Source: Sulfitobacter sp. 20_GPM-1509m (GTDB taxonomy: Bacteria; Pseudomonadota; Alphaproteobacteria; Rhodobacterales; Rhodobacteraceae). Taken from it: 64,000 nucleotides of DNA. Where the stretch lies: positions 496,001 through 560,000 of the forward strand of contig NZ_JIBC01000005.1 in the NCBI RefSeq assembly GCF_000620505.1. Reading direction: 5' to 3'. The notes beneath the pieces are model-generated. The model searched no databases and was not told the DNA's origin. It worked only from the letters and a program-made list of their open reading frames with translations. Shown piece by piece: positions 27,692 to 34,579 of this stretch; within the stretch, counting starts at the first letter, position 1, and the number at the start of each line of letters is the position of its first letter. Both the position numbers and the translations under genes were made by a program.

Positions 27692-28042
27692 CTACTGATC
27701 GCTTCGGTTCGGCCAGAATCCGGTTGTTTTCCAGATCAAGTACCGGATGACCCAATAGACCTTAGGCGCAGTTTTGATAACGAAAATTGCGCCTTGGGCA
27801 CCTAGAAACGTGAACAAGAAAATCAGGAAAACAGTAGCAAGGAAGTCAGGCATTGGCTCCCAGAATATGGATGCGTAAGCCATGCCAAGGAACGCTAATA
27901 TGACCAGGATAAACACAATTGACGGCTCTGCACCCGCCAGTTCTTTGCGGTCTTCCCGGTGAACATAGATAGCCAGTGGGACACCAATGGCACCCACTAG
28001 AAGCGCCGCCCCAGCAACGTCGATTGGAAATTCCTGACCCAT
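27692..28042 (-). CDS. Small membrane protein
   Basis: A 116-aa protein from the ATG at 28042. Three hydrophobic segments are visible: near residues 8-24 ('AGAALLVGAIGVPLAIYV'), 38-57 ('VFILVILAFLGMAYASIF') and 62-84 ('FLATVFLIFLFTFLGAQGAI'). The C terminus is short and basic. I do not recognise a family. It is convergent with the ejection-like gene, one base apart. The frame is open further upstream but that part is Arg/Ser/Cys-rich and unlike a leader. Confidence 0.55.
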   Translation of the reverse strand: MGQEFPIDVAGAALLVGAIGVPLAIYVHREDRKELAGAEPSIVFILVILAFLGMAYASIFWEPMPDFLATVFLIFLFTFLGAQGAIFVIKTAPKVYWVIRYLIWKTTGFWPNRSDQ

Positions 28043-28383
28043 AGTGATAGTCTGGGAAGTTGTACGGGCCAAGTCAATCGCCGCGAAATTGCCCGCTTCT
28101 TCAAGGGATCTGTTTGCGCAACAAATCTGCGGGGGCTGACCGCGACAATTTTTGTCACCCCTTGACCCATCGGCAGACTGTTGACGCCTCGCACCACGAA
28201 ATCTTGATGGTTTAACTTTGATGATGACAGATTCCACAAGATATGCGAAGATTCACTGCGTGGGATACGTCGGAACCACCTCTTGTATCTGCCTCCAATG
28301 AGCAGATGACGGGCCATCAAACGGTTGCACAGTGGATGGCAGCCTATCGTTGATGATCAACCAGAGGCCGAGGCCCACGCGCC
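28043..28383. other. Gene-free stretch upstream of the small membrane protein
   Basis: About 340 bases between the small membrane protein and the DUF3800 stop. I see no convincing gene, hairpin or RNA. The A+T content is higher than in the chromosome. The promoter for the membrane protein should be here. Confidence 0.4.
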
Positions 28384-29238
28384 CTACAGCGTAGTGTAGC
28401 CAAAATGCTTGAAAATGGCCTTTTGGTCGTCCGAAAGCTTCAATTCGTTTGGATTTGTTGGCTGCAATGCCAATCCAAAGTCGGCCACCACATTGCGCTC
28501 TTTTGCCATAATTGGCTCAAGCAGTTTAGCGTGTCTAGTTTCCCACCTTTGACTGCTTGTTTCAATCGACTGGAAGAATGCGCTGGCAACAATATCCGCC
28601 AACTGCAAGCCCGCGTTCTGTTCGTGAGGAACGTAATCTACCAAATTAAAACGAAGAACCTGATGTCTAATTTCACGCTTGTTCAGCAGCGTTGTACCTC
28701 CCGCCGATTGGCGTTTTAAAATCTCCCAGTATGCTTTGGTTTGCGGGTAGCTATGACCGCCTCGCTTGCTGAAAATGACCCTAAGTGACCTTGGTCTCTG
28801 GAAGTGCTTCAGTGAGTCTTTCAGGCACATTTCCGTTGCTCGCTCCATCAGTAATCTGACGCAGTAGTTGTAGAACCACTGCTTACCGTTTCGGATCGCA
28901 GCTCGGCTGTTTTGGTGCCCCTTCATGTTTAATTTATGTGAGCAAACCACGAATGCTTTAACAGGCAGCCCAGCGAGATAAAGGCATGCAGCATCCTTTT
29001 TTGTCGGGCTTAACTTTCTATAATGAAGCGCTGGACCTTGGGTGGCGTCGATTTGCACACGCAAGTCCTTCACCCAGTCTACTGCCTTCGCTTCGTAATT
29101 TGAGCGTGTTAGAAATCCCCCGATAACAAGCCACTCGCTTGCGCCATTCGGGTCAACTGGCTTTATTCTGGCCAGGCCATCGTCGCCAGCTTCATCAATA
29201 TATAGAATGTATTCGTAAGGCTCTGACACACTGGGCAT
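28384..29238 (-). CDS. DUF3800 protein
   Basis: A 284-aa protein of the DUF3800 family. The N-terminal signature is 'YILYIDEAGDDGLARI' (about residues 9-24) and the C-terminal one 'NAGLQLADIVASAFFQSIE' (about 208-226). The conserved acidic residues in these blocks suggest an RNase H-like fold, and a nuclease role has been proposed; I cannot confirm activity. DUF3800 genes are frequent cargo of phages and islands. It reads leftward alone, with a YHYH-like peptide gene upstream on the same strand. Confidence 0.82.
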   Translation of the reverse strand: MPSVSEPYEYILYIDEAGDDGLARIKPVDPNGASEWLVIGGFLTRSNYEAKAVDWVKDLRVQIDATQGPALHYRKLSPTKKDAACLYLAGLPVKAFVVCSHKLNMKGHQNSRAAIRNGKQWFYNYCVRLLMERATEMCLKDSLKHFQRPRSLRVIFSKRGGHSYPQTKAYWEILKRQSAGGTTLLNKREIRHQVLRFNLVDYVPHEQNAGLQLADIVASAFFQSIETSSQRWETRHAKLLEPIMAKERNVVADFGLALQPTNPNELKLSDDQKAIFKHFGYTTL

Positions 29239-29351
29239 TAGCTATGCAAACACCTATCGTCAAGAAGAGTCAATTCGTGTGAATAGCGACGGACTAAATC
29301 AACTCACGCATTCTCAGCAGTTTTTCGTCCTAGATCAAAACGGGAATTGCC

Positions 29352-29504
29352 CTAATGGCAATGTACGCGCCCACCATTGCTGTTATCCGCATGGCAGCAC
29401 TGACCTGGAGGAGAAGATTTCCTACATCCACCACCATGAGCGTCTGCAATCATGGCCGAAAAGGATAGTGCAACGGCAGCCGCCGCAATTGTGATTAATT
29501 TCAT
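29352..29504 (-). CDS. Small secreted YHYH-like peptide
   Basis: A 50-aa protein. A signal peptide occupies about residues 1-22, 'LITIAAAAVALSFSAMIADA', followed by a mature segment beginning 'HGGGCRKSSPPGQCCH' and ending 'GGRVHCH'. The pattern G-x-C-C-H-x-D/N ... G-x-x-H-C-H is that of the YHYH family of small exported Cys/His-rich peptides, which probably bind metal. Four cysteines and six histidines in about 28 residues support this. The start is the ATG at 29504 after GGGAAA. Function unknown. Confidence 0.65.
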   Translation of the reverse strand: MKLITIAAAAVALSFSAMIADAHGGGCRKSSPPGQCCHADNSNGGRVHCH

Positions 29505-29836
29505 TTTCAATTTCCCAAAAGTGTGAAGAGCAAGTGAGCTAAATAACTATGTCTCGTAGCCATAGTTAATGACACATTGAGAGGCACGGTTGGAAGTTTG
29601 TAAAGAAGTATCTGATGCGGATGGTCGCTCAAACCGATATCCTTGGGCGACCACCACCGACATTCTTAATCAAAATGAGCCTCGTTGGTAGCTGACACTC
29701 AGATTGAGCAAGCCGGACGTCGGCAGTGCTGGACAAAGCTTGCCTTCGCTGCGGCTGCGCCAATGGCTGCTTTCAAGGGTATTCAATAAACGGTCGTTTT
29801 TCTAGAAAAGCTAGGTAGGCCCTTTAGAAGTGAGAG
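29505..29836. other. Gene-free stretch with one inverted repeat
   Basis: About 330 A+T-rich bases between the YHYH-like gene and the DUF4236 gene. A 7-bp inverted repeat AACTATG/CATAGTT lies at 29545-29567, 41 bases upstream of the YHYH-like start, and may be an operator or hairpin. Nothing else stands out. Confidence 0.4.
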
Positions 29837-30481
29837 TTACGTGCTCTGCTGAACATCATCGAGCTTACCTTGAACTTCAGATAGTTTATCGGAAAGAGCT
29901 TGGTGCGCATTAGCGAGCTGGGTTTCAATGCCTTTTGCCTCACGGGCACAGGTCGCAACAGCCTCCGCAACTTGATCGCGATAGCGCTTGTTTCCTCCTG
30001 CAAACATACCAAACTGCATGGCCTTGAGACGCGCCTCAATAGCGCCGAGGAACTGCGCATGTTCGCGCACCTTCTCTTCGAGGTCGCTTAGTTTTTGCTC
30101 TTCGGTAAGAACGCGCTTTTCAAAGGTTTGGGCCTTGGGATGCGTAAGCCCCCGTCCACCGTTCAAGGTGCCGATTGCGCGATCAATTCTTGCGCCAATC
30201 GCATTGGTTTTCTCGGCTTCCTTTGACACGGCTTCGATAGCTTTCATGGCTGCACTGCGCAGGTGTTCGATTTCATCAGCGGGACGGGACCGTTGGCTTT
30301 CATCCCAACCAGATATGGATGACCAAGATAGACCTGTGCCAGGCACGGAAAGCGTGGATCGAACCCCGCGTTTGCTGACGTTTACTGTTGCGCCACGTCC
30401 TCCGATACTAGTCGAGACACCAGATTTTGATAGGTTGAGACGCACGCCGGGCATGATCTTGACGGATTTTCGAAAGCGCAT
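29837..30481 (-). CDS. DUF4236 protein with coiled-coil tail
   Basis: A 214-aa protein. Residues 1-55 match DUF4236: 'VKIMPGVRLNLSKSGVSTSI' then 'GGRGATVNVSKRG' and 'LSVPGTGLSWS'. The remaining 150 residues are highly charged helix with heptad-like spacing ('EEQKLSDLEEKVREHAQFL'), so a long coiled coil is likely. DUF4236 is a small beta-rich module often at the N terminus of phage and island proteins. Function unknown. Confidence 0.8.
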   Translation of the reverse strand: MRFRKSVKIMPGVRLNLSKSGVSTSIGGRGATVNVSKRGVRSTLSVPGTGLSWSSISGWDESQRSRPADEIEHLRSAAMKAIEAVSKEAEKTNAIGARIDRAIGTLNGGRGLTHPKAQTFEKRVLTEEQKLSDLEEKVREHAQFLGAIEARLKAMQFGMFAGGNKRYRDQVAEAVATCAREAKGIETQLANAHQALSDKLSEVQGKLDDVQQST

Positions 30482-30556
30482 AATATTGTCCCTGAAAAAT
30501 CAACCTTAGGTCTGCATTTATAGCAGGGTCAAGCTGACTATTAGGTGAGAAGAGGT

Positions 30557-30871
30557 TTAGCCCCGCTCATCTCGCCACACCCACTTGGTGACCTGCTTAA
30601 CCGGACGCCGAACGGTCAACGTGTCCAATTCGGCGGCAGCCGGGACCGTCAACTTCACGCTCATAAATTCCTGCGTGTGACACCGAGAACATCCGAACGG
30701 CGGAACATGCACTTCGTGATGCGGCCCGACGACCTTCACCAGATCCGCCGCCCAATAGTTTGCGGATCGCCCGCAAAGATTGCACCGCAACATGAGCAAC
30801 TGCCCAGAAGATGCCGCATGATGCATCACACGGTTACGGAATCGGTTTGCGGAGGAAGGACCGGCGGGCAT
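30557..30871 (-). CDS. Zinc-ribbon-like small protein
   Basis: A 104-aa protein with two CXXC pairs, 'LRCNLCGRSANYW' and 'PFGCSRCHTQEFM', 30-odd residues apart, the layout of a zinc ribbon. The C terminus is 'VKQVTKWVWRDERG'. Possible starts are 30871, 30826 and 30793; none has a clear Shine-Dalgarno, and the shortest keeps the ribbon intact. It could bind nucleic acid or only zinc. Its neighbours give no clue. Confidence 0.55.
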   Translation of the reverse strand: MPAGPSSANRFRNRVMHHAASSGQLLMLRCNLCGRSANYWAADLVKVVGPHHEVHVPPFGCSRCHTQEFMSVKLTVPAAAELDTLTVRRPVKQVTKWVWRDERG

Positions 30872-31050
30872 CTGGGGAGGTTAGAACAAAATATGAACAT
30901 GCCTCAAGGGCAGGTTTCTGCGCATAAGCAAGGCCAGACGGCTCACCGCGCCTTGGATAGTGGAGCCATTGTTCAGCGGGAACTGGATCGGATCAATTCG
31001 GCCAGCAGCATGATATATACCAAATGCTGGCCGAATGTACGAAATGCAAG

Positions 31051-31401
31051 TTATTTGCATCTCCGTTTCAGTTGTGCAGCTTGCACAGCCTGAATCTTTC
31101 CTTTCGTGATGGCAATATCGGTTTCTTTGTCGTTGCCTGACATGCTCGACAGGGGCAGACCCAGCAAAATGACACCAACTGCGTCACCCGACGCCGCACT
31201 CTTCTGAGCCGCTGTCAATGTTTCAAGATTTTGATCGAGCTGCAATTTTGCTTCAGCAAGTTGGCCACAAGAAGATGACAGGTAAGGGTTCGGTCCAATA
31301 TTGGCAGCTGGAATTTTGTCAGCTTCCTTTGCGCAGGCGGACGCCAGCAAGAAGCACGGAAGGATAAGATATTTCAAATGAATGACTCCAGATTTGTTCA
31401 T
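31051..31401 (-). CDS. Small lipoprotein
   Basis: A 116-aa protein with a lipoprotein signal: 'KYLILPCFLLASACAKE' has the lipobox LASAC with Cys23 as the acylated residue. The mature part contains a second Cys pair and a helical region ('CGQLAEAKLQLDQNLETL') and a short Gly/Leu hydrophobic patch. It would sit in the envelope. Similar lipoproteins occur in phage-related islands, and one possible role is surface modification, but that is only conjecture. Confidence 0.65.
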   Translation of the reverse strand: MNKSGVIHLKYLILPCFLLASACAKEADKIPAANIGPNPYLSSSCGQLAEAKLQLDQNLETLTAAQKSAASGDAVGVILLGLPLSSMSGNDKETDIAITKGKIQAVQAAQLKRRCK

Positions 31402-31508
31402 TTGGAACCGTTAACGATTTTGCGTCAGAGTGAAACACGAAAGCGTGAACAGTGCTGAACTTTCTCAACCCCAAGAGTATCGCTGCTCGGCGTTCTATCT
31501 ATCGAAAT

Positions 31509-31739
31509 TTAGGCAAGAAAGTCCTCGACCGAGCTGTTCTCGAAGTCAGCCAACGCCGCCCCGAGTGCATCCCGATCAGTCGAAAACAGTTCGTCCCAGA
31601 CAAAGCTGGTTGATTTCTCGTTGACCACTTCCAGCGTCCAAAGGGTGTTCTCCCCGCGATAAATCTGGATCTCGAAGCGGTGCCCCTCCACCATGACTGA
31701 CTGGCTCAGCGGGCTGTCGATTATTTCGGGGTCAATCAT
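31509..31739 (-). CDS. Small protein coupled to the XRE regulator
   Basis: A 75-aa acidic protein starting 'MIDPEIIDSPLSQSVMVEG' and containing 'WTLEVVNEKSTSFVWDELF'. Its ATG at 31739 overlaps the regulator stop by 8 bases. I recall similar small proteins next to XRE regulators of this type in Rhodobacterales, so it probably acts with the regulator, for instance as a partner that modulates it. No known domain seen. Confidence 0.65.
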   Translation of the reverse strand: MIDPEIIDSPLSQSVMVEGHRFEIQIYRGENTLWTLEVVNEKSTSFVWDELFSTDRDALGAALADFENSSVEDFLA

Positions 31740-31986
31740 TCGCTTCACCTTTGGGCGATGCATACCGGACGCCAGCACCTCCCCCGTTTTCAGGCAGGAA
31801 CACTAGTCCGTTTCCTTCAAAGCACTGAATCGCTGCGGCTTCATTCTCACGGCTTAGGCGTTTTGTTCTTCCGCTCTCAAAGCTTCGGAGCGTGTCCAGC
31901 GATATTTCAGACGCTTCCGCCTGAGCTTTTATCGACCATTCCAATAGCCCCCTAGCGGCTTTGTTTAATCCTTTGGTCAGCTCCAT
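31732..31986 (-). CDS. XRE-family transcriptional regulator (CI-like)
   Basis: An 84-aa protein with an N-terminal helix-turn-helix: 'ARGLLEWSIKAQAEASEIS' then 'LDTLRSFESGRTKRLSREN', and a short tail 'GLVFLPENGGGAGVRYA', a signature of small phage-type XRE regulators in alphaproteobacteria. The ATG at 31986 sits beside three operator-like dyads, so it probably represses itself and the rightward operon from 32100. It is too short to have a LexA-type cleavage domain, so induction would need a partner or antirepressor. Confidence 0.8.
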   Translation of the reverse strand: MELTKGLNKAARGLLEWSIKAQAEASEISLDTLRSFESGRTKRLSRENEAAAIQCFEGNGLVFLPENGGGAGVRYASPKGEAND

Positions 31987-31996
31987 CCGGCATATC

Positions 31997-32070
31997 CTAC
32001 ATGAAATTTGTATCATGCTACACATATAATGTTGACATGATGAGAGTATGATCCTACATTTAATGTGTAG
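31997..32070. promoter_or_regulatory. Three operator-like dyads in a divergent promoter region
   Basis: CTACA-N7-TGTAG-type sites occur at 31997-32013 (one mismatch), 32018-32034 (one mismatch) and 32054-32070 (perfect). Centres are 21 and 36 bases apart. A rightward promoter fits TTGACA at 32032-32037, 17 bases, then TACATT at 32055-32060, overlapping sites two and three. A leftward promoter fits TCAACA at 32035-32030 and TACAAA at 32012-32007, overlapping sites one and two. The layout is that of a phage repressor switch. Confidence 0.6.
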
Positions 32071-32099
32071 CACACAGGAACGCATTAGAGGAAGAGCAG

Positions 32100-32717
32100 A
32101 TGACAACCACAGCCACATTCAACCGCACCGCCATTATGTCCCACGCTTGGGAAATCGTCCGCCGCGCCAATGTGGAGCTTTATGGGTTGCGCACAATCCT
32201 ACGCCGCGCCTTGCGGGCCGCATGGAGTGAGGCCAAGCACAAGCTGGCAATCGGGCAAGTCGAACAGCAGGCGAAAGCGCAGAGCCCGGAAGTAGCACGC
32301 ACCCGTGAAGCCATTGCCGCGCTCGAGGGCAAGGACCGTTGGACACAGGCCGACTATGCCCGCATAGGCGTTCTGCGCGCTGCACTTCGCGCCGCCGAAG
32401 ACCACGAAGCCGCAGCGCCCGATTATGCTGAAAAGCGCGACCTGATCGCCTCTGCCGGTGGCCGCTTCTGTGCCGTTACCTTCACCAAGGCAGACGGCAC
32501 CGAGCGCACCATGCAGGTGCAGCCAGCGACGTTGCAGCACCACCTCAAGGGGGACGACGCCACAGACGCCGGAAAACGGGCCAAACAGACGCGCAAAGCC
32601 CGCCACCCTCATCTGCTGCCCGTCAGGGACGCGAAGGCCCGAGCGCCCCGCTTCGTCAATCTGGCGACCATTTCACGGATCGCCGTTGATGGGGTTGTCC
32701 ACGAATACCGTGCATGA
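32100..32717 (+). CDS. Unknown protein with SH3-barrel-like C terminus
   Basis: A 205-aa protein, first of the rightward operon. Residues 1-45 ('FNRTAIMSHAWEIVRRANVE') recall small phage and plasmid proteins of this order. The middle is charged helix. The C-terminal 85 residues, with 'CAVTFTKADGTERTMQVQPA' and 'FVNLATISRIAVDGVVHEY', resemble the Sm/SH3-like barrel called WYL_2 (formerly DUF2693) in phages. A GAGGAAGAG element precedes the ATG. Control by the XRE repressor is likely. Function unknown. Confidence 0.6.
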   Translation: MTTTATFNRTAIMSHAWEIVRRANVELYGLRTILRRALRAAWSEAKHKLAIGQVEQQAKAQSPEVARTREAIAALEGKDRWTQADYARIGVLRAALRAAEDHEAAAPDYAEKRDLIASAGGRFCAVTFTKADGTERTMQVQPATLQHHLKGDDATDAGKRAKQTRKARHPHLLPVRDAKARAPRFVNLATISRIAVDGVVHEYRA

Positions 32718-32772
32718 ATTCTGAATTTTGGCGGGGGCAGTTCCCCGTCAGTCACAACCAATGGAGACCAAC

Positions 32773-33192
32773 ATGTTTGACCTTGCCCAAACCGAATTTC
32801 GCCTCAGCGATTTTGCCAAGACCGCTGGCGACGAAGCCCCAACTCCCATCCTGAGCAAAGACGGTGCGCCGAGCCGTGAAGTGATGGAATACTGCAACAA
32901 GCACAACCTGACCCTCGATTGGGCGCTGCTGGGTGAAAGCCCGGTCCATCGCCGCCCCAAAGCTCCGAAACTGTCCGACGTTGAGATGGATGCTGTCTTT
33001 CTCCATGGCTTGCTGCAAGGCCTGGGTTTGCTGATTGATGAAACTGAGCATGTTTCGTCCCCAGCGTCGAACGCAACGACAGCCCTTGTTGAGGAAGTAA
33101 TCAAAAAGAGCGCGCTCTTGAGCGAAGATTTGGGCCGACTGGCCGATGTCACGCCCGGCGCGCGCTCAGTGAGCTCGGAGGCAATCCAATGA
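32773..33192 (+). CDS. Unknown protein, possibly regulatory
   Basis: A 139-aa protein from the ATG at 32773, which has GGAG 6 bases upstream; the ATG at 32761 is an alternative. It contains 'EVMEYCNKHNLTLDWALLGE', a segment like the end of CI-type HTH domains, but without a full HTH before it. The rest is acidic helix. Its stop overlaps the next ATG (ATGA). Second gene of the switch-controlled operon. Confidence 0.6.
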   Translation: MFDLAQTEFRLSDFAKTAGDEAPTPILSKDGAPSREVMEYCNKHNLTLDWALLGESPVHRRPKAPKLSDVEMDAVFLHGLLQGLGLLIDETEHVSSPASNATTALVEEVIKKSALLSEDLGRLADVTPGARSVSSEAIQ

Positions 33193-33710
33193 CCATGACC
33201 CTCACTCAATCCATTTCCAGTGCATACCACCTCAGCAGCGTGTTGCGTGTCTGCATTCGCTCTCTCGAAAGTGATACGGCAATTCAGCCATGCGATGGAG
33301 AGGCAACCGCACACACCGTAAAGCTGGCGAACGACATGGTTAGTGACTTGATCATTGCTCTTGAACATTTGGAAGAAACGGCAAATCGCCGGATGCGTGA
33401 CGACAGCCATGCCGATGGCGCAGCCAAGCTGTTCGGAAAGTGGCAGAACGCCCACACGGGCCGTGATGCTGTTCTCAAAGCGCTGGGGCCAAAGCATTTG
33501 GACGATCCGGAACAGTTGGTGCCGATTGACGAACTGATCGGACGTTTGGGCGAACAAATCGCATCCTCCACGCCACAAAGCGACGCAGACGCAGCCGCCA
33601 TGCTGCAATGGTGTGTGGAGGACTGCGCGGGGGAGTGCTTCGATCCTGACTACCCGAAAGTACAACTGGCCGTGATTGCCTATCTACGGAAGGAGGGTGC
33701 CGAGGTCTAA
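33189..33710 (+). CDS. Unknown acidic protein
   Basis: A 173-aa, mostly helical acidic protein beginning 'MTMTLTQSISSAYHLSSVLR'. It has no recognised domain. Two cysteines lie close together near the C terminus ('QWCVEDCAGECFDPDYPK'). It is translationally coupled to the gene before it and ends 67 bases before the next, with a small hairpin between. Probably part of the same operon. Confidence 0.55.
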   Translation: MTMTLTQSISSAYHLSSVLRVCIRSLESDTAIQPCDGEATAHTVKLANDMVSDLIIALEHLEETANRRMRDDSHADGAAKLFGKWQNAHTGRDAVLKALGPKHLDDPEQLVPIDELIGRLGEQIASSTPQSDADAAAMLQWCVEDCAGECFDPDYPKVQLAVIAYLRKEGAEV

Positions 33711-33777
33711 AGCCACCTCTCGACGCGCGCACCCTATTTGACGGTGCGGGAGCTTACCGCAACAGGATTATGAAACA

Positions 33778-34278
33778 ATGAATTGTTACACCCACAATCG
33801 GAATTGGTCCGACAGGTTTTTGCCTGAAATCAAGCAACTGATCGGGGGCTATCTGTTGGAGACCGCCCCCGATCCAGCTGACCATTTTCAAGCCACGGAC
33901 CTGATGATGCTCGACGCCCGCGACATGCGGGTTGCCGCGCGTGTGCGACGTCCAGGCTACGTGCAGCGGTATCCCCACCAGTTTACCATCCGCTCAGCGG
34001 TCTCATCAGGGGCGCAGACAGAGCTTTCCAAGATTGTGAACGGCAATGGCGACTGGATGTTCTACGGCCACTCAAACGCGGCACAGACAGGCTTGGAGGC
34101 ATGGTCACTGATCGACCTACGGGCGTTTCGGGCTGGGTTGATCCGGCACCGCGCCAATACGCCAAACATCGTCATGGGCGATCAACGGAACGCGGACGGT
34201 ACGCGGTTTAAGTGGTTCGACATGAGGTCGTTTCCTGCGGATCCGCCGTTGGTGGTGGCGTGTTCTGGAAGTAACTAA
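33778..34278 (+). CDS. Unknown phage/plasmid-type protein
   Basis: A 166-aa protein with well-patterned blocks: 'NRNWSDRFLPEIKQLIGGYL', 'ATDLMMLDARDMRVAARVRR' and 'ELSKIVNGNGDWMFYGHSN', then 'WSLIDLRAFRAGLIRH'. I recall homologous proteins on phages, islands and plasmids of several proteobacteria, unnamed. The alternating acidic residues and beta pattern could suit a PD-(D/E)XK-type nuclease fold, but I cannot point to a complete active site. Last gene of the rightward operon, and convergent with the STAS-like gene one base away. Confidence 0.65.
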   Translation: MNCYTHNRNWSDRFLPEIKQLIGGYLLETAPDPADHFQATDLMMLDARDMRVAARVRRPGYVQRYPHQFTIRSAVSSGAQTELSKIVNGNGDWMFYGHSNAAQTGLEAWSLIDLRAFRAGLIRHRANTPNIVMGDQRNADGTRFKWFDMRSFPADPPLVVACSGSN

Positions 34279-34279
34279 G

Positions 34280-34579
34280 TTATGCAGCACTTTTCAGGCG
34301 TTCAGCGTGAACCTTCATTCGTTCACGAAGCATGTTCACAATTTGACGGTTCGCATGCACGACCTTCATCTGCCGTTTGATCTGTTCGAAAGGTAAAGTA
34401 TCAAGAAGCGGAATGAATGCGCAATTCATGAACGATGACGTCATTCCAAACACCCCCAGAAAATCAATCTCTACCTCTTCACCGGCCTTTAAGCTGCCTA
34501 GGATACGAGAAAAAACTGTCTTCCCTTGAGTCGGAGTGTCGCAAGCGTCAACAATGCTTTTTACATGTACTACTACCAT
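34280..34579 (-). CDS. STAS-like DUF4325 protein
   Basis: A 99-aa protein matching DUF4325. 'GKTVFSRILGSLKAGEEVEI' followed by 'DFLGVFGMTSSFMNCAFIPL' is the core, reminiscent of STAS domains, where an internal Ser/Thr can be phosphorylated (here the Thr-Ser-Ser run). It overlaps the upstream HATPase gene by 7 bases. In anti-sigma switches a STAS protein is the substrate of a HATPase kinase. By analogy this is the target or partner of the kinase-like protein next door. Confidence 0.8.
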   Translation of the reverse strand: MVVVHVKSIVDACDTPTQGKTVFSRILGSLKAGEEVEIDFLGVFGMTSSFMNCAFIPLLDTLPFEQIKRQMKVVHANRQIVNMLRERMKVHAERLKSAA

